The position numbers and the translations under genes were made by a program. Positions 8,967 through 17,418 of a stretch of DNA of 44,806 bases are shown here, piece after piece (positions within the stretch are counted from its first letter, which is position 1; every line of letters begins with the position of its first letter). The DNA is from Phyllobacteriaceae bacterium (lineage in GTDB: Bacteria; Pseudomonadota; Alphaproteobacteria; Rhizobiales; Rhizobiaceae). The stretch covers positions 1-44,806 of the forward strand of contig JAJUHJ010000012.1 of assembly GCA_029279965.1 (NCBI GenBank), read 5' to 3'. A model generated the notes under the pieces. It searched no databases. It saw only the letters and a program-made list of their open reading frames with translations, and was not told where the DNA came from.

Positions 8967-10379
8967 ATGGCGAGCGACACTCCCCAGATTGGCGGCCGCA
9001 TCCGGCGGCTGAGGCGGCAGCGCCATATCTCGCAGGCAACGCTCGCCCAAGCCGTGGGGATATCGCCCAGCTATCTGAACCTGATCGAGCACAACCGGCG
9101 CAAGCTGACAGTGCCGTTGCTGTTCAAGTTCGCCGGTTATTTCGGCATCGAGGCAGGAGAGTTGGCCGACAGCGACGATGGCCAGCTCGCCGGCGACCTG
9201 ATGGAGATGTTCGGTGACGATCTTTTCGCAGACTCCGACGTGACCAATCAGGAGATCCGGGATTTTGCGTTCTCCAATCCAGTGGTGGCGCGGGCGGTGC
9301 TGCGCCTGTTCGATTCCTATCGGAACGGGATGCCCGAGCGGCACCAGGGGGTGGAGTCACTCGCCGTCGAGCATGGCCAGTTCCATCGCGCCACCGACGC
9401 AATCTCCGATTTCCTGCAGGAAAACGCCAATCACTTCCCCGCTCTCGAAAAGGCGGCGGAGCGCGTTCGCACCGACATCGACAACGCTTCGGGCAGCTTT
9501 GAGCAGGGGCTCAGAACATACCTGGAGAATGTTTTCGGAATGGAGTGGCGGCTCGCCTCGATACCGCGTGGCATTGCAAGGCGCATCAGCGACGATGGCC
9601 GGTATCTGGAGATTTCGGATCTGCTGCCGCCGGAGACTGCCCAATTCCAGGTCGCCCACCAGGTGGGATTGATGGCAGCAGACACAGACATTGCCGAGAT
9701 CATCGAACAAAGCTTCCTGTCGGAGGTTGAGGCGCAGCCGCTCGCCCGCAATGTGCTCGCTTCTTATTTCGCTGCGGCACTCATCATGCCCTATGACCCG
9801 TTTTTCACGGCCGCGGAAGATTTCCGATACGATGTCGACCGCCTGTCGCGCCGGTTCGGTGCGAGCTTCGAGCAAGTCTGCCATCGACTGACAACCTTGC
9901 AACGTCCCGGGCGGCAAGGCATTCCACTGCACCTCATCCGCACCGACATTGCCGGAAACATATCCAAGCGCTTCTCGCTTTCCGGCATTCACATACCGCG
10001 CCATTCCGGTGCCTGCCCGCGCTGGAACGTTTATTCGGCGTTCCTGCAGCCCGGCCGCATCAATGTTCAGCTCAGCCAGATGCCGGACGGGCAGACCTAT
10101 TTCTGCATAGGGCGCAGCTTCGAAAAGGGCGGCCATCGTCACAACGCTCCGCGCCGTCATTTCTCCATTGGCCTCGGCTGCCATATCTCACACGCCAGCC
10201 GCATGATCTATTCGGACGGGATCAACCTGTCGGATGAACGCCAGATCGTACCCATCGGGGTCGGATGCCGAATTTGTCCGCGCATGGAATGCGAACAACG
10301 CGCCCATCCACCAGCCGACCACCGCTTCCGCCTTGAGGACCGGGAGAGGGCGGAAAGCCTCTATTCACGAATTTACTAA
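8967..10379 (+). CDS. XRE-family short-chain fatty acyl-CoA regulator (ScfR/RamB-like)
   Basis: N-terminal HTH IRRLRRQRHISQATLAQAVGISPSYLNLIEHNRRKLT; IrrE/DUF955-like middle region; cysteine-rich C-terminus VGCRICPRMECEQRAHPP. Confidence 0.88.
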   Translation: MASDTPQIGGRIRRLRRQRHISQATLAQAVGISPSYLNLIEHNRRKLTVPLLFKFAGYFGIEAGELADSDDGQLAGDLMEMFGDDLFADSDVTNQEIRDFAFSNPVVARAVLRLFDSYRNGMPERHQGVESLAVEHGQFHRATDAISDFLQENANHFPALEKAAERVRTDIDNASGSFEQGLRTYLENVFGMEWRLASIPRGIARRISDDGRYLEISDLLPPETAQFQVAHQVGLMAADTDIAEIIEQSFLSEVEAQPLARNVLASYFAAALIMPYDPFFTAAEDFRYDVDRLSRRFGASFEQVCHRLTTLQRPGRQGIPLHLIRTDIAGNISKRFSLSGIHIPRHSGACPRWNVYSAFLQPGRINVQLSQMPDGQTYFCIGRSFEKGGHRHNAPRRHFSIGLGCHISHASRMIYSDGINLSDERQIVPIGVGCRICPRMECEQRAHPPADHRFRLEDRERAESLYSRIY

Positions 10380-10402
10380 AGCGCGGCCGCCAGCTTGACC
10401 CA

Positions 10403-10421
10403 TATTTCGACAGACGGAACT
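10403..10421. promoter_or_regulatory. Candidate operator of the shared palindrome family (site 1)
   Basis: TATTTCG-ACAGA-CGGAACT, about 80 bp upstream of the Ldh-family gene; core TTYCG-N5-CGRAA. Confidence 0.5.
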
Positions 10422-10500
10422 CTGGCAATTGTCCGCAACCGGCGGATTGACCCCACCTCCAGCCTGCGACTACCTCTTTTGAACATCAGGAGGATCGCGC

Positions 10501-11580
10501 ATGAGCGGCCAACCGCTCCTCACGGTTTCTGCGTCCCGGGCGCAGGCATTCGTTACCGCGCTGCTGGAGGCGACGGGAGTGCCGGTATCGATTGCCCGTG
10601 AAGTCGCCGAAGCACTTGTCGAGGCCGACCTCGAAGGCGCCGCATCCCATGGGCTGCTTCAGCTTCCGAACTATATTCGCAGACTTCGAGCCGGAACCAT
10701 CTCAAAGCACGACAAACTCCAACCTGTCATCGACCGTGGAGCCATCGCGGTGTTCGACGCCCGTTTGATGCTGGGGCATGCGGGCGGCACCCAGGCAATG
10801 GAAGCAGCGGCGCACAAGGCGATCACATTCGGTCTCGGTGCGGTGGCAGTCCGCAACGGCACCCATTTCGGCGTCTGCGGTCGATATGCGCGGCAGGCGA
10901 CGAGTAAGGGGCTGATAGGCATCGCCATGTGCAACACGCGGCCGATGATGCCTGCGCCGGAGGGCAGCACGCCCGTCGTCGGCAACAATCCTCTTGCGGT
11001 CGGCATCCCGGCCGCGGAAGGCAAGCCTATCGTCCTCGACATGGCGATGAGCGCGACGGCGATGGGCAAGATCAGGCAGGCGATGGTCGAAGGACGGAAG
11101 ATCGAACCCGGACTCGCGCTCGATAAAGACGGCGTACCAACGGAAGATGCTTCCGCCGCGATTTCCGGAATGCTTCTGCCAGCCGCCGGTGCAAAGGGTT
11201 TCGGGCTGGCGCTCATGATCGACCTGCTGAGTGGCCTGCTCTCCGGTGGGAGCATGGGCAACGAACTTGCCTCCATGTATGGCGACCCAGGGCAGCCTGC
11301 CGATTGCTCCTGGCTCATGATGGCAATCGAGCCCGGCTTCTTCGGCGACCGCGCCGAATTGCGCGAGCGTGCGGCTGCGCTGGCCCGGCAGATATCCTCC
11401 AGCAGGACTCGTACAGGTGCCGCCCGCCCGCAGGTGCCCGGCCATGGGAGACAAGAACGGCGCACCGCATCAGCAGGCAGAATCACGATCGCTCCAACGC
11501 TGGCGGGGGAGTTGAACGCGATCGCTGCCGATCTTGCCGTGCCCGTCCTGGCAAGTGATCAAACCATCAAAACGCCGTAA
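10501..11580 (+). CDS. Ldh2/malate-lactate (YlbC/ComC) family oxidoreductase
   Basis: EADLEGAASHGLLQLPNYIRRLRAGTI, VRNGTHFGVCGRYARQATSKGLIGIAMCNTRPMMPAPEGSTPVVGNNPLAVGIPA, GAKGFGLALMIDLLSGLLSGG. Confidence 0.9.
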   Translation: MSGQPLLTVSASRAQAFVTALLEATGVPVSIAREVAEALVEADLEGAASHGLLQLPNYIRRLRAGTISKHDKLQPVIDRGAIAVFDARLMLGHAGGTQAMEAAAHKAITFGLGAVAVRNGTHFGVCGRYARQATSKGLIGIAMCNTRPMMPAPEGSTPVVGNNPLAVGIPAAEGKPIVLDMAMSATAMGKIRQAMVEGRKIEPGLALDKDGVPTEDASAAISGMLLPAAGAKGFGLALMIDLLSGLLSGGSMGNELASMYGDPGQPADCSWLMMAIEPGFFGDRAELRERAAALARQISSSRTRTGAARPQVPGHGRQERRTASAGRITIAPTLAGELNAIAADLAVPVLASDQTIKTP

Positions 11581-11661
11581 GCGGTCGGTGCCGACCAGCA
11601 ACCTGCCGCCTGAATAGGGGCCGTCGCCTTTTTACCATTGGCGCGCGCGCCACATCGAAAC

Positions 11662-11690
11662 AAAAGCCCCGTCGGAGGACCGACGGGGCT
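11662..11690 (-). terminator. Rho-independent terminator of the TAXI-protein gene
   Basis: Perfect 11-bp stem AGCCCCGTCGG/CCGACGGGGCT with AGGA loop, followed on the minus strand by TTTTGTTT. Confidence 0.8.
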
Positions 11691-11720
11691 GAGTGGTGAA
11701 TCTCCCGCAATTAGGGGCGG

Positions 11721-12875
11721 TTATTCGTAAACCGGCAGGCCCGCTTCCTCGAGCACTTCCCGGCGCCGTTCCAGCCAGCGCTCGGTTTTTTCCGCTTCTG
11801 CAACATCGGCGAGTTCCTCCCATGCGGCCATAAGAATTTCCTGGCGCTCGATCAGGGCGTCGTTATGAGCCTGCGCCTCTTCCGACCAAAGGCCCTTCTC
11901 CTCCCAGAAGCGGATCGCGCCTTCATGATAGGGCACCACCCACAAGAAATCCTGTCTTTCGTCCGCCCATCCAATCATTCCGGGCTCGATCTCGACATAG
12001 TTGTCGTACTGCTCATCAATGGCCTTGGTCATATTGTAGACCAGATCGGCCTCCCGGTCCGGATAGGTGAGCAGGACAGGGAAGGGGAAACCCGCGCATT
12101 CCAGCGGGTTTTCCTCGGAAATGTTCGGGCCGAGCGTAGCCAGACGGGGCGAGAATTGCGGCTTTATCTCTTGCAGTCGTGCCCAGCCCTCCTTGTCCGA
12201 GGCCGGCAGCGGCAACCACTTGAGTCCGCCTGGCGAAGCCGCGGCCTGCGTGGGAAGAGCTCCGGTCGTCAGGCTTGTCACCACATCGACCTGGCCGTTG
12301 ATGAAGGCTTCCCATGAGCCGCCGAAGCTTGCGACCTCCACCTTCTCAACATCGTCCCAGGTCATTCCGCCAAAGGCGAGAAAACCCGCCACATTGCTCT
12401 GCAGTGCAGGCGCACCGACCACCCAGCCGACGCGCTTGCCCCGAAGATCGTCCACCGTCTCGATACCGGCGTCACCTCTGAGGCCCAGCGTGAAGCAATT
12501 GTCGGAGTTGGAGCCAACCAGCATGCGCAGGGGTTGCGGCCCGATCTCAGGTGCTGAAAAGGCTTCAGTCCCTTCCACGGCATTGAAGGATTCCGATCCC
12601 ACCAGGCCAAATTCAACACGGCCCTGTCTTACCGGCAGGAGGCGCGCAACGTCCGAAGTCGCAGGCAGCACCCGGAGTGACATGTCATAGGCGTTACCGA
12701 GCGCAGTACCCAGCGCGACACCCTGGTTATAGGAAGCGGCTCCAACATCGTAGGTGGTGACCGATAGCGTGTTCGGCAATTCCACTTCCTGAGCATGGGC
12801 CGCTGAAGTCAGGGCTGCTCCTGTTAGCAGGAAAGCGGCTGCAGCGCCGCGTGCGATCGTGAACCTCGTCACCAT
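11721..12875 (-). CDS. TAXI-family TRAP transporter solute-binding protein
   Basis: Signal peptide MVTRFTIARGAAAAFLLTGAALTSAAHAQ; TAXI-like architecture (SVTTYDVGAASYNQGVALGTAL, DDLRGKRVGWVVGAP, FINGQVDVVTS); start moved to internal ATG. Confidence 0.82.
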   Translation of the reverse strand: MVTRFTIARGAAAAFLLTGAALTSAAHAQEVELPNTLSVTTYDVGAASYNQGVALGTALGNAYDMSLRVLPATSDVARLLPVRQGRVEFGLVGSESFNAVEGTEAFSAPEIGPQPLRMLVGSNSDNCFTLGLRGDAGIETVDDLRGKRVGWVVGAPALQSNVAGFLAFGGMTWDDVEKVEVASFGGSWEAFINGQVDVVTSLTTGALPTQAAASPGGLKWLPLPASDKEGWARLQEIKPQFSPRLATLGPNISEENPLECAGFPFPVLLTYPDREADLVYNMTKAIDEQYDNYVEIEPGMIGWADERQDFLWVVPYHEGAIRFWEEKGLWSEEAQAHNDALIERQEILMAAWEELADVAEAEKTERWLERRREVLEEAGLPVYE

Positions 12876-12980
12876 GACGGTCTCCTCCAACTTTGTACTT
12901 GTTCTCGTTTCTGCCGAGCGCCTGAGCGCCTCCCTTTTTGCTACCGGTCGCAAGCGCCGGCGGCAAACCTGGTTCACCGT

Positions 12981-12999
12981 CATTCCGTACTACGAAACG
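12981..12999. promoter_or_regulatory. Candidate operator of the shared palindrome family (site 2)
   Basis: CATTCCG-TACTA-CGAAACG, upstream of the TAXI gene. Confidence 0.5.
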
Positions 13000-13003
13000 G
13001 CCG

Positions 13004-14431
13004 TCAGGTCGGATAACCGAGCACAGCTTTCACTTCGAGATATTCTTCAAAGCCGAATATGCCGAATTCACGCCCGTTGCCCGATTGCTTGTATCCGCCG
13101 AACGGCAGGCTGCGATCGAAAGGTGCGCCGTTAAGATAGACGCGCCCGGCCCGGATGCGATTTGCAATCCTGCGAGCCTTCTCCAGATCCTTCGATTGCA
13201 CGAAGCCGGCTAGCCCAAAGGGCGTGTCGTTGGCAATCTCAACGGCCTCATCCTCGCTGTCATAGTTCATGATCGAAAGAACCGGACCAAAAATCTCTTC
13301 TCGCGCGATCCGCATCTCGGGCTTTACATCGGCAAAGACGGTCGGGCGTACGTAGTAGCCGCGATTGACCTCAGTGGGCCGGCCGGGGCCGCCGCAGACC
13401 AGAGTTGCCCCCTCGCCGATTCCGGATTCGATCAGTTGCTGCACCTTTTCGAACTGGGCCTGGCTTACAAGCGGCCCCATGGTGGTGGCCGGGTCCATCG
13501 GGTCGCCGATCCTGATCGTTTCAACGGCCTTCCTGGCAGCGGCCAGCGCCTCGTCACGTTGCGCCCTATGGACCAGCATCCGTGTAGGGGACTGACAGTT
13601 CTGCCCGCCATTCGTGTAGCAGGCATGCACCCCCGCGATGACGGCGGATTCCAGATCCGCGTCCGGCAGTATGATGTTGGCCGACTTGCCGCCCAATTCC
13701 TGCGCCACACGCTTTACCGTGTCCGCAGCCAATTTTGCGACCCGTATGCCTGCAGTGGTCGAGCCGGTAAACGAAACCATGTCCACATCAGGATGCGCTG
13801 CAATCGCTTCGCCGACGGTGGGGCCGTCACCGTTCACGAGGTTGAACACCCCTTTCGGCAGGTCGGATTCATGGATGATCTCCGCCAGAAGCATGGCGCT
13901 CAGCGGCGCGATCTCGCTCGGCTTCAACACTATGGTACACCCGGTGGCCAGGGCGGGCGCGACCTTCGAGGCCACCTGGTTGAGCGGCCAGTTCCACGGC
14001 GTGATGAGGCCGCAAACGCCGATTGGCTCGCGCCGGATAATGCCGGCACCTTCCGCTCTCTCGAATTGATAGGAAGCAAGCACCCGCGCCGCCTCCTCGA
14101 AGTGGAAGAGTGCAACGGTGGCCTGTCGCTCGGTGGAGAACGTGATCGGCGCACCCATTTCCAGGGTCATGGCTCGCGCAAGTTCAGGAAGCCGTTCCTT
14201 GAAGCCTTTGATGACCCGTTCCAGAATGGCAAGCCTCTCCTCGACGGAAGATAGGGCATAGCTCTTAAAGGCACGCTTGGCGGCCTTGCTCGCGCGGTCC
14301 ACGTCGGCACGGGAGCCAAGGCTGATCCGACCGATTTCTTCCTCGGTGGCAGGATTGATGACGCCCATCGATTTCGGTTCAGCGGGATCGACCCATGCGC
14401 CATCAATATAGAATTTCATCCGGCTGTTCAT
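13004..14431 (-). CDS. NAD(P)-dependent aldehyde dehydrogenase
   Basis: PWNWPLNQVASKVAPALATGCTIVLKPSE, VAQELGGKSANIILPDADLE, catalytic Cys region NGGQNCQSPTRMLV, EEIFGPVLSIM. Confidence 0.93.
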   Translation of the reverse strand: MNSRMKFYIDGAWVDPAEPKSMGVINPATEEEIGRISLGSRADVDRASKAAKRAFKSYALSSVEERLAILERVIKGFKERLPELARAMTLEMGAPITFSTERQATVALFHFEEAARVLASYQFERAEGAGIIRREPIGVCGLITPWNWPLNQVASKVAPALATGCTIVLKPSEIAPLSAMLLAEIIHESDLPKGVFNLVNGDGPTVGEAIAAHPDVDMVSFTGSTTAGIRVAKLAADTVKRVAQELGGKSANIILPDADLESAVIAGVHACYTNGGQNCQSPTRMLVHRAQRDEALAAARKAVETIRIGDPMDPATTMGPLVSQAQFEKVQQLIESGIGEGATLVCGGPGRPTEVNRGYYVRPTVFADVKPEMRIAREEIFGPVLSIMNYDSEDEAVEIANDTPFGLAGFVQSKDLEKARRIANRIRAGRVYLNGAPFDRSLPFGGYKQSGNGREFGIFGFEEYLEVKAVLGYPT

Positions 14432-14516
14432 GTCTGCTCCGTCATCCGGCTGGAAGGGGGTTCTTGCAGCCAAGTCTCGTATGGCGACGCTGCATTCTCA
14501 ATCACCAAGGGGCAAC

Positions 14517-14535
14517 CGTTCCGCTGTACGGAACG
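14517..14535. promoter_or_regulatory. Candidate operator of the shared palindrome family (site 3)
   Basis: CGTTCCG-CTGTA-CGGAACG, in the divergent aldehyde dehydrogenase/fumarase-like promoter region. Confidence 0.6.
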
Positions 14536-14580
14536 CCACTGTCATGGGTTTGCCTCTCTCCTCCCATGAGGGGTAGGAAC

Positions 14581-15480
14581 ATGATGCTGCCCGCAAGGGA
14601 GGACATTCGGGTGCCGATAACCTACGAAGTCGTGAAGCAGGTTGCGAGTGACCTTTATGGCTGGTCGCTCAAGAAGGTGCCTGATGACACGCTTGCGGCG
14701 CTATCCGCCGCACGCGCCCGGGAGACGAATCCGACCTCACAGCGCACGCTGGACTTCATGCAGGCGGCGGCGCGGGCGGCCGAACGCGAGGATCGGCATG
14801 CCTGTTCCGATGCCGGGTTTCCCACCTATTTCGTAAGAATCGGGACGCGTCTCACGCTTGACGGCGATATCCGCCGCGCTTTCGTAGACGGTTTTGCGCA
14901 ACTGGTTGCGACGATCGAGCCGCCGATCCTGAAATTCATCACTCATCCGCTGACGCTGGAGCGCGGCTACGCCGGCAAGGACATGCCCATCGTCTCCTTC
15001 GACGTGGTGGATGGTGCGGACTATATGGACATCACCTGCTCTCCGAAGGCCCTCGGCTCCGGCCGGTGGGCAGACCTCAAGGTGTTCAGCTATCCCACCG
15101 TAGCCGAGATCGAAGCCTATATCATGGAATGCGTTCTGACGGCGGGCTCGCAACACTGCCCGCCTGTTGTCATCGGCGTGGGCATCGGCGGCTCCTTCGA
15201 TCATGCCGCAAAGCTCGCGAAGCTCTCGACCTTGCGGCCGATCGGCAGCCGTCATGAAGATCCGATGATAGCTGACATGGAGGAGCGTCTCCTGGCGGCG
15301 GCGAACAAGACCGGCTTTGGTCCCATGGGGACCGGGGGCGACACCACGGCGCTCGCCGTTCACGTGGACTACGCGCACGGCCACGGCTTTGTGCCGGTCG
15401 CCGTCTGTTTCAATTGCTGGATCAACAGGCGCACCACCGCGCGCATTCATGAGAATGGCGAGGTGACACGTCTTGAGTGA
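14581..15480 (+). CDS. Class I fumarase/L-tartrate dehydratase-like alpha subunit
   Basis: AGSQHCPPVVIGVGIGGSFDHAAKLAKLSTLRPI is typical of class I Fe-S hydratase alpha subunits; start chosen at MMLPAREDIRVPITYEVVK. Confidence 0.85.
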   Translation: MMLPAREDIRVPITYEVVKQVASDLYGWSLKKVPDDTLAALSAARARETNPTSQRTLDFMQAAARAAEREDRHACSDAGFPTYFVRIGTRLTLDGDIRRAFVDGFAQLVATIEPPILKFITHPLTLERGYAGKDMPIVSFDVVDGADYMDITCSPKALGSGRWADLKVFSYPTVAEIEAYIMECVLTAGSQHCPPVVIGVGIGGSFDHAAKLAKLSTLRPIGSRHEDPMIADMEERLLAAANKTGFGPMGTGGDTTALAVHVDYAHGHGFVPVAVCFNCWINRRTTARIHENGEVTRLE

Positions 15481-16117
15481 TCTTGTTTCTCCGGATCTGC
15501 CACGCCTGACGCTGCCCTTGTCGCGCAAGATCGCCCGTTCTCTGAAGATCGGCGACACGGTCCTGCTCGACGGCGAGGTGGCGATGACCGCGGGCTTTTC
15601 GACCCATCAGCGGATGGCCGCTGCCCTGGAGGAGGGCAGGGGCCTTCCATTTCCCATGAACGGGACAGCCTTCTTTCACATGGGCAGTTCCTGCCGCCAG
15701 GAAGACGGGCGCTGGGTGCCGAACTACGTCAATCCGACCACCTCCACCCGCTTCGATGCCTTCATGCCGACTATTATCCGGAAACTCGGACTGAGCGCCA
15801 CTGGTGGCAAGGGTGGCATGGGGCTGGCCTCGGTAGAGGCCATGCGAGAGGTCGGCTGCGTCTATTTCTCGATGCCGGGAGGCGCCTCACCTCTGCTCAG
15901 CCGCGGTGCGGCGGAACGGCTGGAGACCGGTTGGGACGATCTCATCGAGCAGTTCCGGCTCTCCCGCTTTCGGCTGCACGGCTTCGGCCCCGTAACAGTT
16001 GCGATTGACGCGCACGGCAACAGCCTGTTTGACGATCTGCAGCAGGCGGCAAGCCTGCGCATGCCGCAGATATTGCAGGAGCTGGAACAGGCGAGAAAGC
16101 GTTCGGGCCTTGCTTGA
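15473..16117 (+). CDS. Class I fumarase/L-tartrate dehydratase-like beta subunit
   Basis: LSRKIARSLKIGDTVLLDGEVAMTAGFSTHQRM, LGLSATGGKGGMGLASVEAMREVGCVYFSMPGGASPLL; overlaps alpha subunit. Confidence 0.87.
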   Translation: MSDLVSPDLPRLTLPLSRKIARSLKIGDTVLLDGEVAMTAGFSTHQRMAAALEEGRGLPFPMNGTAFFHMGSSCRQEDGRWVPNYVNPTTSTRFDAFMPTIIRKLGLSATGGKGGMGLASVEAMREVGCVYFSMPGGASPLLSRGAAERLETGWDDLIEQFRLSRFRLHGFGPVTVAIDAHGNSLFDDLQQAASLRMPQILQELEQARKRSGLA

Positions 16118-16151
16118 CCCCTCTACATGTTCGACCGTTAAAGGAGATCAG

Positions 16152-16613
16152 ATGCCGCGTTATCTGGAAGACATCGTCCCCGGCGAGACCTGGACCAGCG
16201 ATGAAATCGTGCTGTCGGAAGAGGACATCATTCGCTATGCTCGGGAATACGATCCTCAACCCATGCACACCGACCCAGCCAAGGCTGCCGAGAGCCGCTT
16301 CGGCTCGCTCATTGCCAGCGGCTGGCAGGTTGCCGCGCTATCGATGAAATTGTTCGTGGAAGGGGGGACGTTCGGCGACACGCCGCTGGTCGGGCTAGGC
16401 GTTGATGAATTGCGCTGGAGAAAGCCGGTTCGTCCCGGAGATCGCCTTCATTGCATCCGCGAGATCATTAGTGCCGAGCGGTCCCGAAGCCGCCCGCAGG
16501 TCGGCACAGTCCGCACCAAGGTCACCGTCAGGAACCAGGACGGGGATGATGTCATGACCATGGTAAGCCTCGGTCAGGTGCGGGCGCGTTCCAACGGCGA
16601 TGAGGCCTCCTGA
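16152..16613 (+). CDS. MaoC-like dehydratase
   Basis: YLEDIVPGETWTSDEIVLSEEDIIRYAREYDPQPMHTDPAKAAESRFGSLIASGWQ hot-dog/MaoC motif; RBS aaggag upstream. Confidence 0.9.
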   Translation: MPRYLEDIVPGETWTSDEIVLSEEDIIRYAREYDPQPMHTDPAKAAESRFGSLIASGWQVAALSMKLFVEGGTFGDTPLVGLGVDELRWRKPVRPGDRLHCIREIISAERSRSRPQVGTVRTKVTVRNQDGDDVMTMVSLGQVRARSNGDEAS

Positions 16614-16634
16614 GCTTTCAGGCATGGATCTTCG

Positions 16635-16649
16635 GATCAGACTCTGATC
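16635..16649. terminator. Possible bidirectional hairpin between convergent genes
   Basis: GATCAGA-C-TCTGATC inverted repeat between two convergent ORFs; no clear T tail. Confidence 0.3.
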
Positions 16650-16659
16650 GTCCGATCCT

Positions 16660-17418
16660 TCAGATATGCCGGCCCTCATCGACGGGCACGACGATGCCCG
16701 TCGCGCTGGTGAGATGCGTGATACAGGCGATGATGGCACGCGCCACATCATCGGGCGTGGTTACATTGCGCAAGGGAAAGGTCTGCGCCAATGCCTCGAG
16801 CCGTTCGCGCGAACGGCCGGGAACGAAGTCCGTGTCGACGCCGGCCGGCGAGACCGAAAAGACACGCACCTTCGGCGCGAGCACCTTGGCGAGCGCCACT
16901 GTCAGCGTATCCAGCCCGCCCTTTGCCGCGCAATAGGCAAGACTGCTGCCGATACCGGTGCGCGCCGCAATCGAAGAGACATTGACAACCGCAGCATTTT
17001 CGCCGCGCTCCAGCAGAGGGCGGAAGGCACGCACCATAGCGAAGGGTCCGCGCAGATTGACCGTGAGGGTTTGATCGAAGATCTCGTCGGTCAGACTGTC
17101 GAGTTCGTCCGCGGGGACGGGTTTTGTCGCACCGCCGCAATTGACGAGCGCGTCTAGTCTCCCGTACTTCGTTTCAGTCGCCTTTGCCGCCTCGGCAATG
17201 GTTTGGGTTTCGTCGATGGCGATGCGCATAGCGGCGTGGCCTGCCCCGGGAAGGCTTTCGACAAGCTCTTGCGCGGCCTCTGCGCGGCTGTGATAGCCGA
17301 CAACGACCAACGCACCGAGTTCGGCGAGCCTGACCACCGTCGCACGCCCGATACCACTGCTTCCACCCGTCACCAGCGCCACCTTCGGCACCGGAAGCTC
17401 AGTCCGCGAGACGCTCAT
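16660..17418 (-). CDS. Short-chain dehydrogenase/reductase (SDR)
   Basis: VALVTGGSSGIGRATVVRLAELGA; active-site SSIAARTGIGSSLAYCAAKGG; start ATG overlaps the ligase stop by ATGA. Confidence 0.92.
   Translation of the reverse strand: MSVSRTELPVPKVALVTGGSSGIGRATVVRLAELGALVVVGYHSRAEAAQELVESLPGAGHAAMRIAIDETQTIAEAAKATETKYGRLDALVNCGGATKPVPADELDSLTDEIFDQTLTVNLRGPFAMVRAFRPLLERGENAAVVNVSSIAARTGIGSSLAYCAAKGGLDTLTVALAKVLAPKVRVFSVSPAGVDTDFVPGRSRERLEALAQTFPLRNVTTPDDVARAIIACITHLTSATGIVVPVDEGRHI

Noticed and set aside
13436-14254. Plus-strand 272-aa ORF within the aldehyde dehydrogenase
   Set aside because: Shadow ORF opposite a convincing aldehyde dehydrogenase
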